NCBI RefSeq assembly: GCF_019212185.1
Contig: NZ_CP078138.1
Coordinates: forward strand, 4,818,501 to 4,882,500
Reading direction: 5' to 3'
DNA length: 64,000 bases
Source: Pseudomonas fluorescens
GTDB taxonomy: Bacteria; Pseudomonadota; Gammaproteobacteria; Pseudomonadales; Pseudomonadaceae
The translations under genes and the position numbers were made by a program. The notes under the pieces were generated by a model. It had not been told where the DNA came from, made no database searches, and was given only the letters and a program-made list of their open reading frames with translations. Shown here piece by piece: positions 31,414 to 41,200 of the stretch. Every line of letters begins with the position of its first letter. The first letter of the stretch is position 1.

Positions 31414-32112
31414 ATGAGCAACGTCGACCACGCTGAAATTGCCAAATTCGAGGCCCTGGCCCATCGCTGGTGGGACCGCGAAAGCGAGTTCAAGCCCCTG
31501 CACGATATCAACCCGCTGCGGGTCAACTGGATTGACGAACGCGTCAAACTGGCCGGCAAGAAGGTGCTGGACGTCGGCTGCGGCGGCGGCATTCTCAGCG
31601 AATCCATGGCCCAGCGTGGCGCCACGGTGATGGGCATCGACATGGGTGAGGCACCGCTGGCTGTCGCCCAACTGCACCAACTCGAATCCGGTGTCAGCGT
31701 CGAGTACCGGCAGATCACCGCCGAAGCCCTGGCTGAAGAGATGCCGGAGCAGTTCGATGTGGTCACCTGCCTGGAAATGCTCGAACACGTACCCGATCCA
31801 TCGTCGGTGATTCGTGCCTGCATGCGCATGGTCAAACCCGGCGGCCAGGTATTCTTCTCGACCATCAACCGCAACCCGAAGGCCTACCTGTTCGCCATCG
31901 TCGGCGCCGAATACATCATGAAGCTGCTGCCTCGCGGCACCCACGACTTCAAGAAGTTCATCCGCCCTTCCGAACTGGGTGCCTGGAGTCGCGCGGCCGG
32001 CCTGACCGTCAAGGACATCATCGGCCTGACCTACAACCCGCTGACCAAGCACTACAAGCTGGCCGCCGACGTTGACGTCAACTATATGATCCAGACCCTG
32101 CGCGAGGAGTAA
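31414..32112 (+). CDS. ubiG: Ubiquinone biosynthesis O-methyltransferase
   Basis: A 232-residue class I SAM methyltransferase catalysing both O-methylation steps of ubiquinone synthesis. The SAM-binding motif [13 protein letters not shown] is near residue 52, with [12 protein letters not shown] next; the motif [12 protein letters not shown] in the C-terminal third is typical for UbiG. ATG 31414 has a strong AGAGGAATATCC site; the longer frame to 31300 overlaps mtaD without similarity. mupP follows 4 bases after the stop. Confidence 0.95.
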   Translation: MSNVDHAEIAKFEALAHRWWDRESEFKPLHDINPLRVNWIDERVKLAGKKVLDVGCGGGILSESMAQRGATVMGIDMGEAPLAVAQLHQLESGVSVEYRQITAEALAEEMPEQFDVVTCLEMLEHVPDPSSVIRACMRMVKPGGQVFFSTINRNPKAYLFAIVGAEYIMKLLPRGTHDFKKFIRPSELGAWSRAAGLTVKDIIGLTYNPLTKHYKLAADVDVNYMIQTLREE

Positions 32113-32116
32113 GCCC

Positions 32117-32788
32117 ATGGCAATCAGAGCAGTTCTTTTCGACATGGACGGCACCCTGCTCGACACCGCGCCGGACTTCATCGCCATCTGCCAGGACATG
32201 CTCCTCGACCGCCAGATGCCAGCTATTCCGGACAAGCGCATTCGCGACGAGATCTCCGGCGGCGCCCGGGCGATGGTCGCTGCCACCTTCATGATGGATC
32301 CGGAGTCGCCCGGCTTTGAAGAGCTGCGCCTGGAGTTCCTCGAGCGCTATGTCAAAGGCTGCGCGGTGCACAGCAAGCTGTTCGACGGCATGGGCGAATT
32401 GCTGGCCGATATCGAACAGGCCAGGCTGATCTGGGGCGTGGTCACCAACAAGCCGTTGCGCTTCGCCGAACCGATCATGCAGCAACTGGGGCTCGCCGAG
32501 CGCTCGGCCCTGCTGATCTGCCCGGACCACGTAAAGAACAGCAAACCCGATCCCGAGCCGTTGATCCTGGCGTGCAAGATGCTCGACCTCGATCCGGCCA
32601 GCGTGCTGTTTGTCGGCGATGACCTGCGCGACATCGAGTCGGGGCGCGATGCCGGCACCCGTACCGCCGCTGTTACCTACGGCTACATCCACCCGGACGA
32701 CAACCCGAGGAACTGGGGCGCCGATGTGGTGGTGGATCATCCGCTGGAACTGCGCAAAGTACTGGACAACGCCCTTTGCGGCTGCTGA
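32117..32788 (+). CDS. mupP: N-acetylmuramic acid 6-phosphate phosphatase (MupP; HAD family)
   Basis: A 223-residue HAD phosphatase. Motif I is [10 protein letters not shown] (nucleophile Asp9, acid/base Asp11), motif II the threonine in VVTNKPLR, motif III the lysine in NSKPDPEP, motif [13 protein letters not shown]. It looks like phosphoglycolate phosphatase, but the ubiG-mupP-yciK neighbourhood is that of MupP, which dephosphorylates MurNAc-6-P in the peptidoglycan recycling route that bypasses de novo synthesis and affects fosfomycin resistance. The assignment rests on synteny plus family membership. Confidence 0.85.
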   Translation: MAIRAVLFDMDGTLLDTAPDFIAICQDMLLDRQMPAIPDKRIRDEISGGARAMVAATFMMDPESPGFEELRLEFLERYVKGCAVHSKLFDGMGELLADIEQARLIWGVVTNKPLRFAEPIMQQLGLAERSALLICPDHVKNSKPDPEPLILACKMLDLDPASVLFVGDDLRDIESGRDAGTRTAAVTYGYIHPDDNPRNWGADVVVDHPLELRKVLDNALCGC

Positions 32789-32870
32789 GCAGGCTGATCA
32801 CGAGATGAAGGCACGGTGCTCGCCACGAGTCCGGCGTTCATCCTCCTGTTGAATTTGTCATGAGGTTTTT

Positions 32871-33611
32871 ATGTTTGATTATTCCGCTCGCCCGGAACTG
32901 CTCAAGGGCCGAGTCATTCTGGTGACCGGCGCGGGTCGCGGCATCGGTGCCGCCGCCGCCAAGACCTACGCCGCCCACGGTGCCACCGTGCTGCTGCTGG
33001 GCAAGACCGAGGCCAACCTGAGCCAGGTCTACGATGAAATCGAGTCCGCCGGTCATCCACAGCCAGCGGTGATCCCCTTCAACCTGGAAACCGCCCTGCC
33101 GCACCAGTACGACGAACTGGCGGCCATGATCGAGACCGAATTCGGCCATCTCGACGGCCTGCTGCACAACGCCTCGATCATCGGCCCACGCACGCCGATC
33201 GAGCAGTTGTCCGGTGAAAACTTCATGCGCGTCATGCAAGTCAACGTCAATGCCATGTTCATGCTGACCAGCACCTTGCTGCCGCTGCTCAAATTGTCCA
33301 GCGACGCCTCGGTGATCTTCACGTCCAGCAGTGTCGGTCGCAAGGGCCGCGCCTACTGGGGCGCCTATGGCGTGTCGAAGTTCGCCACCGAAGGCCTGAT
33401 GCAGACCCTCGCCGACGAAGTGGAAAATGTCGCGCCTGTTCGCGCCAATAGCATCAACCCCGGAGCGACGCGCACCAGCATGCGTGCGCAAGCGTACCCA
33501 GGGGAAAACCCGACCAACAACCCTGCGCCAGAGGACATCATGCCGGTCTACCTGTACCTCATGGGTCCGGACAGCAGCGGCATCAACGGCCAGGCATTCG
33601 ACGCCCAGTAA
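32871..33611 (+). CDS. yciK: YciK-type short-chain oxidoreductase
   Basis: A 246-residue classical SDR. The cofactor motif TGAGRGIGAA is near residue 20 and the catalytic serine and Tyr-x3-Lys are in SSSVGRKGRAYWGAYGVSK near residue 150-170. The NNxGN-type motif is LLHNASIIGP. The substrate of YciK proteins is not established. It lies 82 bases after mupP with its own site (GAGG 6 bases before ATG 32871) and is followed by a perfect 11-bp hairpin, which probably closes the mtaD-ubiG-mupP-yciK series. Confidence 0.9.
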   Translation: MFDYSARPELLKGRVILVTGAGRGIGAAAAKTYAAHGATVLLLGKTEANLSQVYDEIESAGHPQPAVIPFNLETALPHQYDELAAMIETEFGHLDGLLHNASIIGPRTPIEQLSGENFMRVMQVNVNAMFMLTSTLLPLLKLSSDASVIFTSSSVGRKGRAYWGAYGVSKFATEGLMQTLADEVENVAPVRANSINPGATRTSMRAQAYPGENPTNNPAPEDIMPVYLYLMGPDSSGINGQAFDAQ

Positions 33612-33620
33612 ATGCGCCGT

Positions 33621-33652
33621 CCGAGCCTGGCATGCCGTCAAGCCAGGCTCGG
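33621..33652 (+). terminator. Hairpin after yciK
   Basis: The arms CCGAGCCTGGC and GCCAGGCTCGG (33621-33631, 33642-33652) are perfectly complementary around a 10-base loop, beginning 9 bases after the yciK stop. No U-tract follows, so it is a probable but not classical terminator. Confidence 0.6.
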
Positions 33653-33747
33653 AAAAGTCACTCCAGTAGGTTCAGGCTCAAAGGAACCGATCGCCGGTCT
33701 TTCGCTCTAAGTGGCGAGAAGCAGGCAGTGTTTGAGTGATAAAAACC

Positions 33748-34674
33748 ATGAAATCTCCTACCCAGCCCCAGGCTATCGACTTTGATAGCGCCAAATTGCA
33801 ACGCCTGGGCTTTGGACAGATCCCCCCGCTGTTGCCCCGGCCCGCGAGCCTGGCCCAGTTGCGTCAGCGGATGAGCCAGCAGCTGCAAACCAGCCTTGAG
33901 CCGCAGCGCATCCTCGGCCTGTTTTTTCGTGAGTTGCAACGCCTGGTGCCAGTGGACGCACTGGTCTATCAGTACGCCGCGAGCGATCTACGCCTGGAAT
34001 TCGGCCAACGCGGGCATCATTTGGTGAGTTACAGCTTGAGCCACGAGGGCCAGCACCTGGGCGACCTGGTGTTTCGGCGTAATCAACGCTTCAGCGATCA
34101 CGAGCAGGCCCAGCTTGAATCCCTGTTATCGACGTTACTGTTCCCGATCCGCAACGCCTTGCTCTATCGTGCCGCGACGCAAAGGGCGCTGCGCGACCCG
34201 CTGACGGGTACCGGCAACCGCATCGCCATGGAACAGACCCTGCAACGGGAAATCGACATGTCGAGGCGTCACCGGCAACCCCTGTCATTGCTGATGCTGG
34301 ATATCGATCACTTCAAGAGCGTCAATGACACCCACGGCCACGCTGCCGGAGATCATGTGTTGAGGGAGGTCGCTGCGTCGATCAAACAGCAACTGCGCAA
34401 CGTCGACATGGTGTTTCGTTATGGCGGCGAGGAGTTTTTGATTCTGCTTTCCAACACCAGCCGAGAGTCGGCCGCACTGGTCGGCGAGCGCCTGCGTTAT
34501 GCCGCGCAGAGCACTGACTATTGGGCCGCCAACACACGCATCGAGCTGACGGTCAGCCTGGGCTGTTCAACCTTGTTGCCAGGGGAGTCTGCGGACAGTT
34601 TGCTGCGCCGCGCCGATAATGCACTGTACGTGGCCAAGCGCGAAGGGCGCAATCGGTTGGCGATGGCGGGATAA
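33748..34674 (+). CDS. GAF-GGDEF diguanylate cyclase
   Basis: A 308-residue soluble protein predicted to make cyclic di-GMP. Residues about 35-145 look like a GAF-type sensor (PQRILGLFFRELQRLVPVDALVYQ), followed by a linker helix and a GGDEF domain from about residue 150. The active site is GGEEF, intact. An RxxD inhibition site (RNVD) lies five residues before it, so product feedback is expected. No membrane segment or signal is seen, so it acts in the cytoplasm. I start at ATG 33748; an in-frame GTG at 33736 is possible. The signal sensed is unknown. Confidence 0.88.
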   Translation: MKSPTQPQAIDFDSAKLQRLGFGQIPPLLPRPASLAQLRQRMSQQLQTSLEPQRILGLFFRELQRLVPVDALVYQYAASDLRLEFGQRGHHLVSYSLSHEGQHLGDLVFRRNQRFSDHEQAQLESLLSTLLFPIRNALLYRAATQRALRDPLTGTGNRIAMEQTLQREIDMSRRHRQPLSLLMLDIDHFKSVNDTHGHAAGDHVLREVAASIKQQLRNVDMVFRYGGEEFLILLSNTSRESAALVGERLRYAAQSTDYWAANTRIELTVSLGCSTLLPGESADSLLRRADNALYVAKREGRNRLAMAG

Positions 34675-34676
34675 AC

Positions 34677-34703
34677 AGCAGCTTGCCAAACAGGCAAGCT
34701 GCT
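34677..34703. terminator. Bidirectional hairpin between convergent genes
   Basis: The arms AGCAGCTTGCC (34677-34687) and GGCAAGCTGCT (34693-34703) are perfectly complementary around a five-base loop, directly after the cyclase stop codon and 17 bases after the end of the opposite TenA-like gene. It can end transcription from both sides, though T-runs are short. Confidence 0.7.
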
Positions 34704-34719
34704 ATCGACGGTCGGACGC

Positions 34720-35514
34720 TTAACCTTCTACCAAGGCCAATCGCTCCCGAGCCAACGGAGCCTTTTGCGCAGACTCCAACTGCATGCAACGCTCCAGGAA
34801 CAGGTACATGTAGTCATAGCTCTTGCACACGGCCTGACGCAGCTCTGCCTGCAGTGCCCTGCTTGGGTTGAGGCCCGCCAGCGTGCAGATTATTTCCAGC
34901 GCCTCCCAGGGATGGGCATCATCGTATTGAGCGTGCATTTTCAGCCACTTCATCGCACGCTTGCGTTCGTCTTCAGGGAAGGCAGCCGCGTAGATGCCGT
35001 TGGAACAGACCACCGCCGACCACTCCCCTGTCGCCCCTTCAATTGCGTAGTTGGTCGCGGCAATAGCGACGATTAATGAATCGGAAGAACTGGTGTGCCA
35101 GCACCAATGACTCAACGCGTGCAACTCAGGGTCAACCTGCTGTGCCTGCAAGTCCTCGAGACTGACGCCATGGGCTGCACTCCAATTCACCCAGTAATCG
35201 GCGTGGTTAAGTTCAACCCGTATATTGCGCATCAACCAGCGACGCGCCATATCCTCACCGGGATGGCGGGCGAAGCGAGTCTTGGTCAGGTTCTGCGCCA
35301 TATACGAGGCAAACTGCTCGACAACCGGCCAGCCACCGATCAGGTACTGACGCATGGTTTTGCCACTGAGTTTGTTGTCACGCATCCGCTGATACAGTTC
35401 GTGCTCGACAACCCGACGCTTGCTCTCGCTGCAGGCCTGGATAAGTTGCTGAGCCCAAACCGGATAACTTGCAGCTTCCATAAGCGGGCCAGATCTGTTG
35501 AATGATTCGATCAC
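34720..35514 (-). CDS. TenA/PqqC-like (TENA/THI-4 family) protein
   Basis: A 264-residue all-helical protein of the TENA/THI-4/PQQC superfamily (haem-oxygenase-like fold), with GGWPVVEQFASYMAQNL, ELNHADYWVNWSAAHG, and AATNYAIEGATGEWSAVV as family landmarks; the last contains the ligand-pocket glutamate and tryptophan. Members include thiamin-salvage TenA and PqqC, but this subgroup is longer and of uncertain activity. I chose GTG 35514, which has a perfect AAAAGGAG eight bases upstream; a TTG frame extends to 35562 and would overlap the upstream gene. It follows the EAL protein by 44 bases on the same strand, so cotranscription is likely. Confidence 0.8.
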   Translation of the reverse strand: MIESFNRSGPLMEAASYPVWAQQLIQACSESKRRVVEHELYQRMRDNKLSGKTMRQYLIGGWPVVEQFASYMAQNLTKTRFARHPGEDMARRWLMRNIRVELNHADYWVNWSAAHGVSLEDLQAQQVDPELHALSHWCWHTSSSDSLIVAIAATNYAIEGATGEWSAVVCSNGIYAAAFPEDERKRAMKWLKMHAQYDDAHPWEALEIICTLAGLNPSRALQAELRQAVCKSYDYMYLFLERCMQLESAQKAPLARERLALVEG

Positions 35515-35558
35515 TGTCGCACTCCTTTTGATTGTGATTGTCCGGATCGACGGAAACT

Positions 35559-38021
35559 TCAACGAAATGTGCCTGGCGCCTTGAATAACAAAGGCCGCGG
35601 ACGAGCCGGCCGGGTTTGCAAACTGTCACACGTAAACAACTGCGGACGTTGAATAATGTAGCCCTGAGCATAATCCACGCCGATCTCCAGCAAGGCCTGC
35701 TCAATCTGGGGTGTCTCAACAAACTCGGCAATTGTGCGTTTACCCATGACATGGCCGATGTGATTGATCACCTCGACCATGGCCCGATTTATCGGGTCGT
35801 CCAGCATATCCCTGACGAAACTTCCATCGATCTTCAGAAAGTCTACAGGCAAATGTTTCAAGTATGCGAACGAGGACATTCCGGCACAAAAGTCATCTAA
35901 CGAAAAGTGGCAACCTAAGTCTTTGAGCTCATTGATAAATTTAATTGCACTGGCCAAATTTGAAATTGCGCTAGTTTCTGTAATTTCAAAACAAATCATT
36001 TCAGGCGGCACAGCATAAGTTACGAATTGTTGGCGTAGAAAGATTAAGAATTCATCATCACCAATAGTATTACCTGACAGATTAATCGCACACATAGCCA
36101 TAGGCCGCGGGTCTTGGCGAGTCATACATTGAGCAATGATCTTGAAAACATTCTCCACGACCCAACGATCCAGAGAAGTCATCAAACCATAACGTTCGGC
36201 CGCCGGTATAAAGCTGTCCGGCAGAATCATGCGTCCGGCTTCGTCATGCAAGCGCAGCAAAATCTCGACATGCCCGCCCGCCCCTCCGACATGCCCCAGG
36301 CTGGCGATTTCCTGGGCGTATAAACAGAAGCGGTTTTCTTCCAGCGCCATGTGCAAGCGCTGCACCCAGGCCATCTCGCCAAAGCGCAAGGACAACTCGG
36401 AATCGTCGGGATGGTACAACTGGACGCGGTTGCGCCCCTTCTCCTTGGCCATGTAGCAGGCCATGTCCGCTGCGCGCAGCAGAGACTCCAACGTAGCCGG
36501 CGATTGCGTAATGTGGACCAGGCCGACGCTAACCGTGGTCACGAATGGCCGGCCTTTCCAGACAAAATGCAGGTTCTGCACAGTCTGACGCAGATTCTCG
36601 GCAATTTTCTCCGACGCCTCTGCCGTACAGTTTTCCAGGAGAATGCCGAACTCATCGCCGCCCAGCCGCGCCAGGGTATCGCCCTCGCGCAGTCCCGATT
36701 GCAACAACGCGCAGATATGTCGCAACAGTTCATCGCCTGCCGCATGCCCGCAGGTGTCGTTGACCAACTTGAATTGGTCGAGATCAAGGAACATCAACGC
36801 GTGACGGGCAGGCTGTCGACTCAACTGATGCAGCGTCTGCTCCAGGCGAAACTCGAACTCGCGACGGTTGGCCAGCCCGGTCAGGGCATCATGGGTTGCC
36901 TGCCAGGACAGGTTGGCGATGTATTGTCGCTCCTGGGTCATGTCATGCAGCACCAGCACGGTGCCGCTGACCTTGCCGGTGGTGTGGATGGGTGAGCCGA
37001 CCAGCGTGACCGACACCGTACTGCCATCCAGGCGCTGGATCAGCTTGGAATGATCACTAACGCCACCGCTCAGTTGGCCGCTGAGGATATGCTCGATCAG
37101 GGTGAAGCTGTCGGCCTGGGCGTTTTCGTCCAGCAGATTGAACAATGCAGACAGTGGCAATCCAACAGCCTGTTCGGCCTTCCAATGGGTCAGCACTTCG
37201 GCCGCAGGGTTCATATAGGCAATGGCGCCATCGACGTCAGTGGTAATCACCCCATCGCCAATCGACTGAAGCGTGATCTGCGCGCGTTCTTTTTCCTGCT
37301 GCAAGGCATCGGCGAAAGCATGCCGTTGTGCCAGCAACTTGTGGGTACGCAACAAGGCCAGCACGATCAGCCCCAGTGCCGTTGCCAGGTTGACCACCAG
37401 CAGCAACCGCAGAATCAGGCGCGACCCTTCCCCAAGCGCATCACTGAAGGCTCGGGCGGCGGGGGTTACGGCCTCGTTGATCGCAAAGATTTCCTCTTTC
37501 CAGCCCTCGACTTCGGCAGCCGAAGCCTGGCCGGCAACGAACCGCTGATGCATGTCTTGAGCGACCTGGTCCAACTGGACCAGATAGGCATCGCCGACGA
37601 TCCAGCGATCAATGGCCCGCTCCAGGTAGCTGAAATGACGGAAATTCAAGTACAGCCAGATCAGGCTCGGAACGTCGTCGGGGTGATTGCCCCCTTTCAG
37701 AATGGCCCGACGGGCAGCTTCCAGGTCGGGCGGCTGGCGGTCCAGGGCAACCCGTAGCTCATGCCCGCCCTGGGGAACCGCCATGGCTTTCTGATATTTG
37801 CCAAAGATCGACTCGTCACGACTGTCGGCATAGAGGTTCAGGTAATAGATCGCGTCTTTCTGACCTTTGGACCAAAGGCTTTCGCCGGCCACGTAACCAC
37901 GTACCGCAGACATCATATAAAGGCTGACGCCGCCCAGAATGGCTTGAAACAGCACAACGGCAATAAATGGCCAGACGATGCCCAGCAGGCGTGGTGTTCC
38001 GAGAGTCCTTTTTTGCTTCAT
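35559..38021 (-). CDS. Membrane PAS-GGDEF-EAL cyclic-di-GMP signalling protein
   Basis: An 820-residue protein. A membrane helix near residues 12-35 and another near 215-235 bracket a periplasmic sensor of about 170 residues; a PAS domain (about 255-370, TDVDGAIAYMNPAAEVLTHW) follows, then GGDEF (about 375-535) and EAL (about 560-800). The GGDEF signature is intact near residue 453 with an RxxD inhibition site (REGD). In the EAL domain the signature reads EIL near 583, and DDFCAG replaces DDFGTG near 708, but the catalytic residues (E of EIL, N of INLSGN, E of EITET, both D, K of LKIDGS, E of AEFVE, Q of AQGY) are all present. Both activities are therefore possible. ATG 38021 follows AAGGA; a start at 38048 is an alternative. 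Confidence 0.92.
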   Translation of the reverse strand: MKQKRTLGTPRLLGIVWPFIAVVLFQAILGGVSLYMMSAVRGYVAGESLWSKGQKDAIYYLNLYADSRDESIFGKYQKAMAVPQGGHELRVALDRQPPDLEAARRAILKGGNHPDDVPSLIWLYLNFRHFSYLERAIDRWIVGDAYLVQLDQVAQDMHQRFVAGQASAAEVEGWKEEIFAINEAVTPAARAFSDALGEGSRLILRLLLVVNLATALGLIVLALLRTHKLLAQRHAFADALQQEKERAQITLQSIGDGVITTDVDGAIAYMNPAAEVLTHWKAEQAVGLPLSALFNLLDENAQADSFTLIEHILSGQLSGGVSDHSKLIQRLDGSTVSVTLVGSPIHTTGKVSGTVLVLHDMTQERQYIANLSWQATHDALTGLANRREFEFRLEQTLHQLSRQPARHALMFLDLDQFKLVNDTCGHAAGDELLRHICALLQSGLREGDTLARLGGDEFGILLENCTAEASEKIAENLRQTVQNLHFVWKGRPFVTTVSVGLVHITQSPATLESLLRAADMACYMAKEKGRNRVQLYHPDDSELSLRFGEMAWVQRLHMALEENRFCLYAQEIASLGHVGGAGGHVEILLRLHDEAGRMILPDSFIPAAERYGLMTSLDRWVVENVFKIIAQCMTRQDPRPMAMCAINLSGNTIGDDEFLIFLRQQFVTYAVPPEMICFEITETSAISNLASAIKFINELKDLGCHFSLDDFCAGMSSFAYLKHLPVDFLKIDGSFVRDMLDDPINRAMVEVINHIGHVMGKRTIAEFVETPQIEQALLEIGVDYAQGYIIQRPQLFTCDSLQTRPARPRPLLFKAPGTFR

Positions 38022-38226
38022 GAGGTCCTTAGTGCGCGCTGCCATCATCGAAAGGAGACCGCTAGAGCTAGCCTAGGGTGCGTTCAGGATCCCGGCAAGT
38101 CGGATGGGCTCCCGCCCTACCTGTGTACCGCACGATGGTTTCCGGGGATCGCTGTAATCGGAGTCGATCTTCAATGCTCATCCGAGCACGTGGAGCCATG
38201 CGCCTCTCTGAATAAGTGACAGCCTC

Positions 38227-41200
38227 ATGCAAACCGAATCGAACCACAGAGTAAAAACCGCACCCACTGCTGCCCAACGCCATAACAGCCAACTTCAGGA
38301 TTATGAGTTGCTGTTGAACGCGTTGCGTCCCTATGAGTTTTTCCTGTCCGTAACGCCTGCGAAACTCAGCAAGATGATCGATCTGGCAAAGCTGCGGATA
38401 AAACCTTCCGAGTTTTCCGCACTGAAAAAACTCGACATTGCCGGCACGGTCAGCGTTACGCAAATGGCCATGTTTTATGGGATAGCGCCTTGGGACACGA
38501 CCAATCCTGTGGCACTTCGCGCCGTCATCAAAGCCCTCGAGGAAAAACAGGCAAGTTATCGCCTGATGCTGGAAGACAGCACCAACATCGACGGCCTGAT
38601 TCGCCCCCCTATCGAAAAGGACCGCCAACGCTTTGCTGCCGAACGGCTGGCGTCAGCTGATCCTGACAGTGTCGATATGGAGGAAGTCCAGAAGACAGTG
38701 ATCACCAGAGAAGTCATTGACACCCTTAAAGCACTTTTGCCCGAAGGTGAAACGTCCCCATTCAGTTACCTGGCCCGCGACATACTGTTGACTGCCAACA
38801 TCGAACAACTGCGCGCTACACCCAGCGTTTATCTGGAAAAAATCCTGCAAAGCCCACTTGCCCAAAGCATGGCAACTGCCGTGCTCTCGACACTGACGTG
38901 GTACGGCGGGGAGAGCGCGGAAAAAACCTCGCCTCATATCCGCAATAGAGCCTTGGCCAATGCCTTGGTGAACGGGTTCGAAGACGCCTATCGCAATCCC
39001 CAACAGATAGTCGGCTTTGACTGCCAAGCGCGGACTCATTGGGGAAAGAGTTACGCAACGCTTCGCAGGGAATTCGAAAACCACTTGCTCACCTCACGCC
39101 AGGCCGCGTCGGCGAAAGAGGCGATTATTTTGGCCCGGCTGTTCTTAAATCGATTTCCGGTCGAGTTCCGAGTGCCCGATATCCCGCCCGAAATCAGCTA
39201 CCGCAACTCCGTTGTTTGGGTGAACTTTCTGAATGGCGTCAACTTGATCACCGCCAACCAACCCGAAGCGCTATGCCGGATGAGTTTTCAACAGTTGCTC
39301 GACCTTCCCATCAAGCAAGCCGAAGGTGCAACCAATGAGAAACTCAAGGAAATCAGCCTCGCAAGGTTGCTGCCCACACTCGACTGGGCTGTCACCCAAG
39401 GCTATCTCCCTGAAAAAGCCTTCGAGACGTTGAGCCAGTCAGAGATTGAGCAGGCCATTCGCAAACTGGATGAACGTACCGCGGAACTTAATAACGCCAT
39501 TACCGAAATCAACGAAGCCCCACCCAAGCGCCTGACGATGGCCAAAGATCTCGCCGAGAAGGTCTTCGGAAAAACCTTTGTGGAGGGAAACACCAGACTG
39601 GCCAGGAAAAGACCTGACTATATTCGATGGAACACCACGCCAGGAGAAGTGCATGACTTCTACTCGCTCGTCGACATCATTGCCGAGGACAAATGGGGTC
39701 ATGACGAGAAGTGGTACTACACGACAACTGATCGTGCCGTCACACCCTGGTTTTTCCGTATCAACAAGGCTAGAAGAATCACCTCGCCCTACTACTTTGA
39801 TAAACCAGGTATCCCGCTGACTTACGGAGACTTTCCCAACATCAAGTCAATGTTTCACCAACGATTCCAGAGCTATATGGAGCGACAGACCGCTGCTTAC
39901 TCAACGCTGCTTCGCACTCTTTTGACCTCATTGCCCTTTGAAGATCGCGTGGCCATCGAATGCGGACAACTGCGCATCTACAGTTTGAGAAAGGAAACTA
40001 GCGGGATTGAAGCCCAGAATGAAACGGCTGAAGACGTTCTGCCACTGCGCAGCCGCAACGGATTAATTTTACTGACCAGCCAGGCCGGACTGACACGCAC
40101 CTACGAACTGATCCCCCGCGCAGGCCTTATACGCCGTATCAACAATCTTGAGTCGTCCTTGTTCGGTGGCCTGAAAACAATCGAACACTGGCGCTTGAAG
40201 GGGGGAAGAGTTTCAGTTTCGGTGTTGCGCAACCGGCAACTTCCGTTCGACTGGAATGCTCATTCGACCGGTAGCACCCCCGAGGCGGGAGCAACCTGCG
40301 AGGCGATCATCGAGCAACTCGGCGACGCATTTCCGGCGGCATCCGACCATCAGCAAACGCCCCTGACCTTTGACTCGGCACGCTGCCAGGCGATCAGCCT
40401 GCGCATCACTGGCTCCCTGCATTACGACGACCCTCGGCAACTGCGCGTATTCTGCAACGGCAAGACCCTGTTCGAACGCAAGGATGAGGCTTACAACAAA
40501 ATCCTCGATGTTTACAAAAGGCTAGTGCCATTCTGGGGAAGCATTGAAGACCTGATGTCTGGCAACAGGATCCGCCAGATCAATGGTGCCTTCGGCCTGT
40601 TCATCGATTTCATCCCCTTCGTTACGCCGATCGGAAAATTCGTTTCGGGCTCGGTGAAACTACTCAGCAACGCCAATCGACTGACATTGAGCGCCAGACT
40701 GCCGGCATTCAAATCCTTGACCACGGAACTCCTGGCACAAAGCATACAAGCGCTGAATCCGGTGGACGGCATCGTCTTGCTGCTCCGCGCACTGGCGGCA
40801 AAAGGGCTGAAAATCGCCCGGGTCGGCCTTTTCCAAATCAAGGAACTGGGGGGAAGAGCCGGGCGCTACGAATTCGTCAGCAGGCTGCCGCAGATCGACA
40901 ATCCCGGAAGCTGGAAACCGCTCAACACCACTGATCAACTGGCCACCGTCAGAGGTATTGAAGATGTTCAGGTACGCAACGTCGACAGGCTTTTCCCGCG
41001 ATTTCATATGGTCGACCCGCTGACAGACCTGCCGTTCGGGCCACGACTGTCACCACGACATATTGGGATGTCCCTCGGGCGCTCGCGCTTCAATACAGTG
41101 AAAACAGACGAGGAGCATGTTTTCGTCCAGATGCCAGAGCAGGCGCGCATTCAGCACATTCCAGAAATCGATGGACGCACTACAGTACTCATCGATGAAG

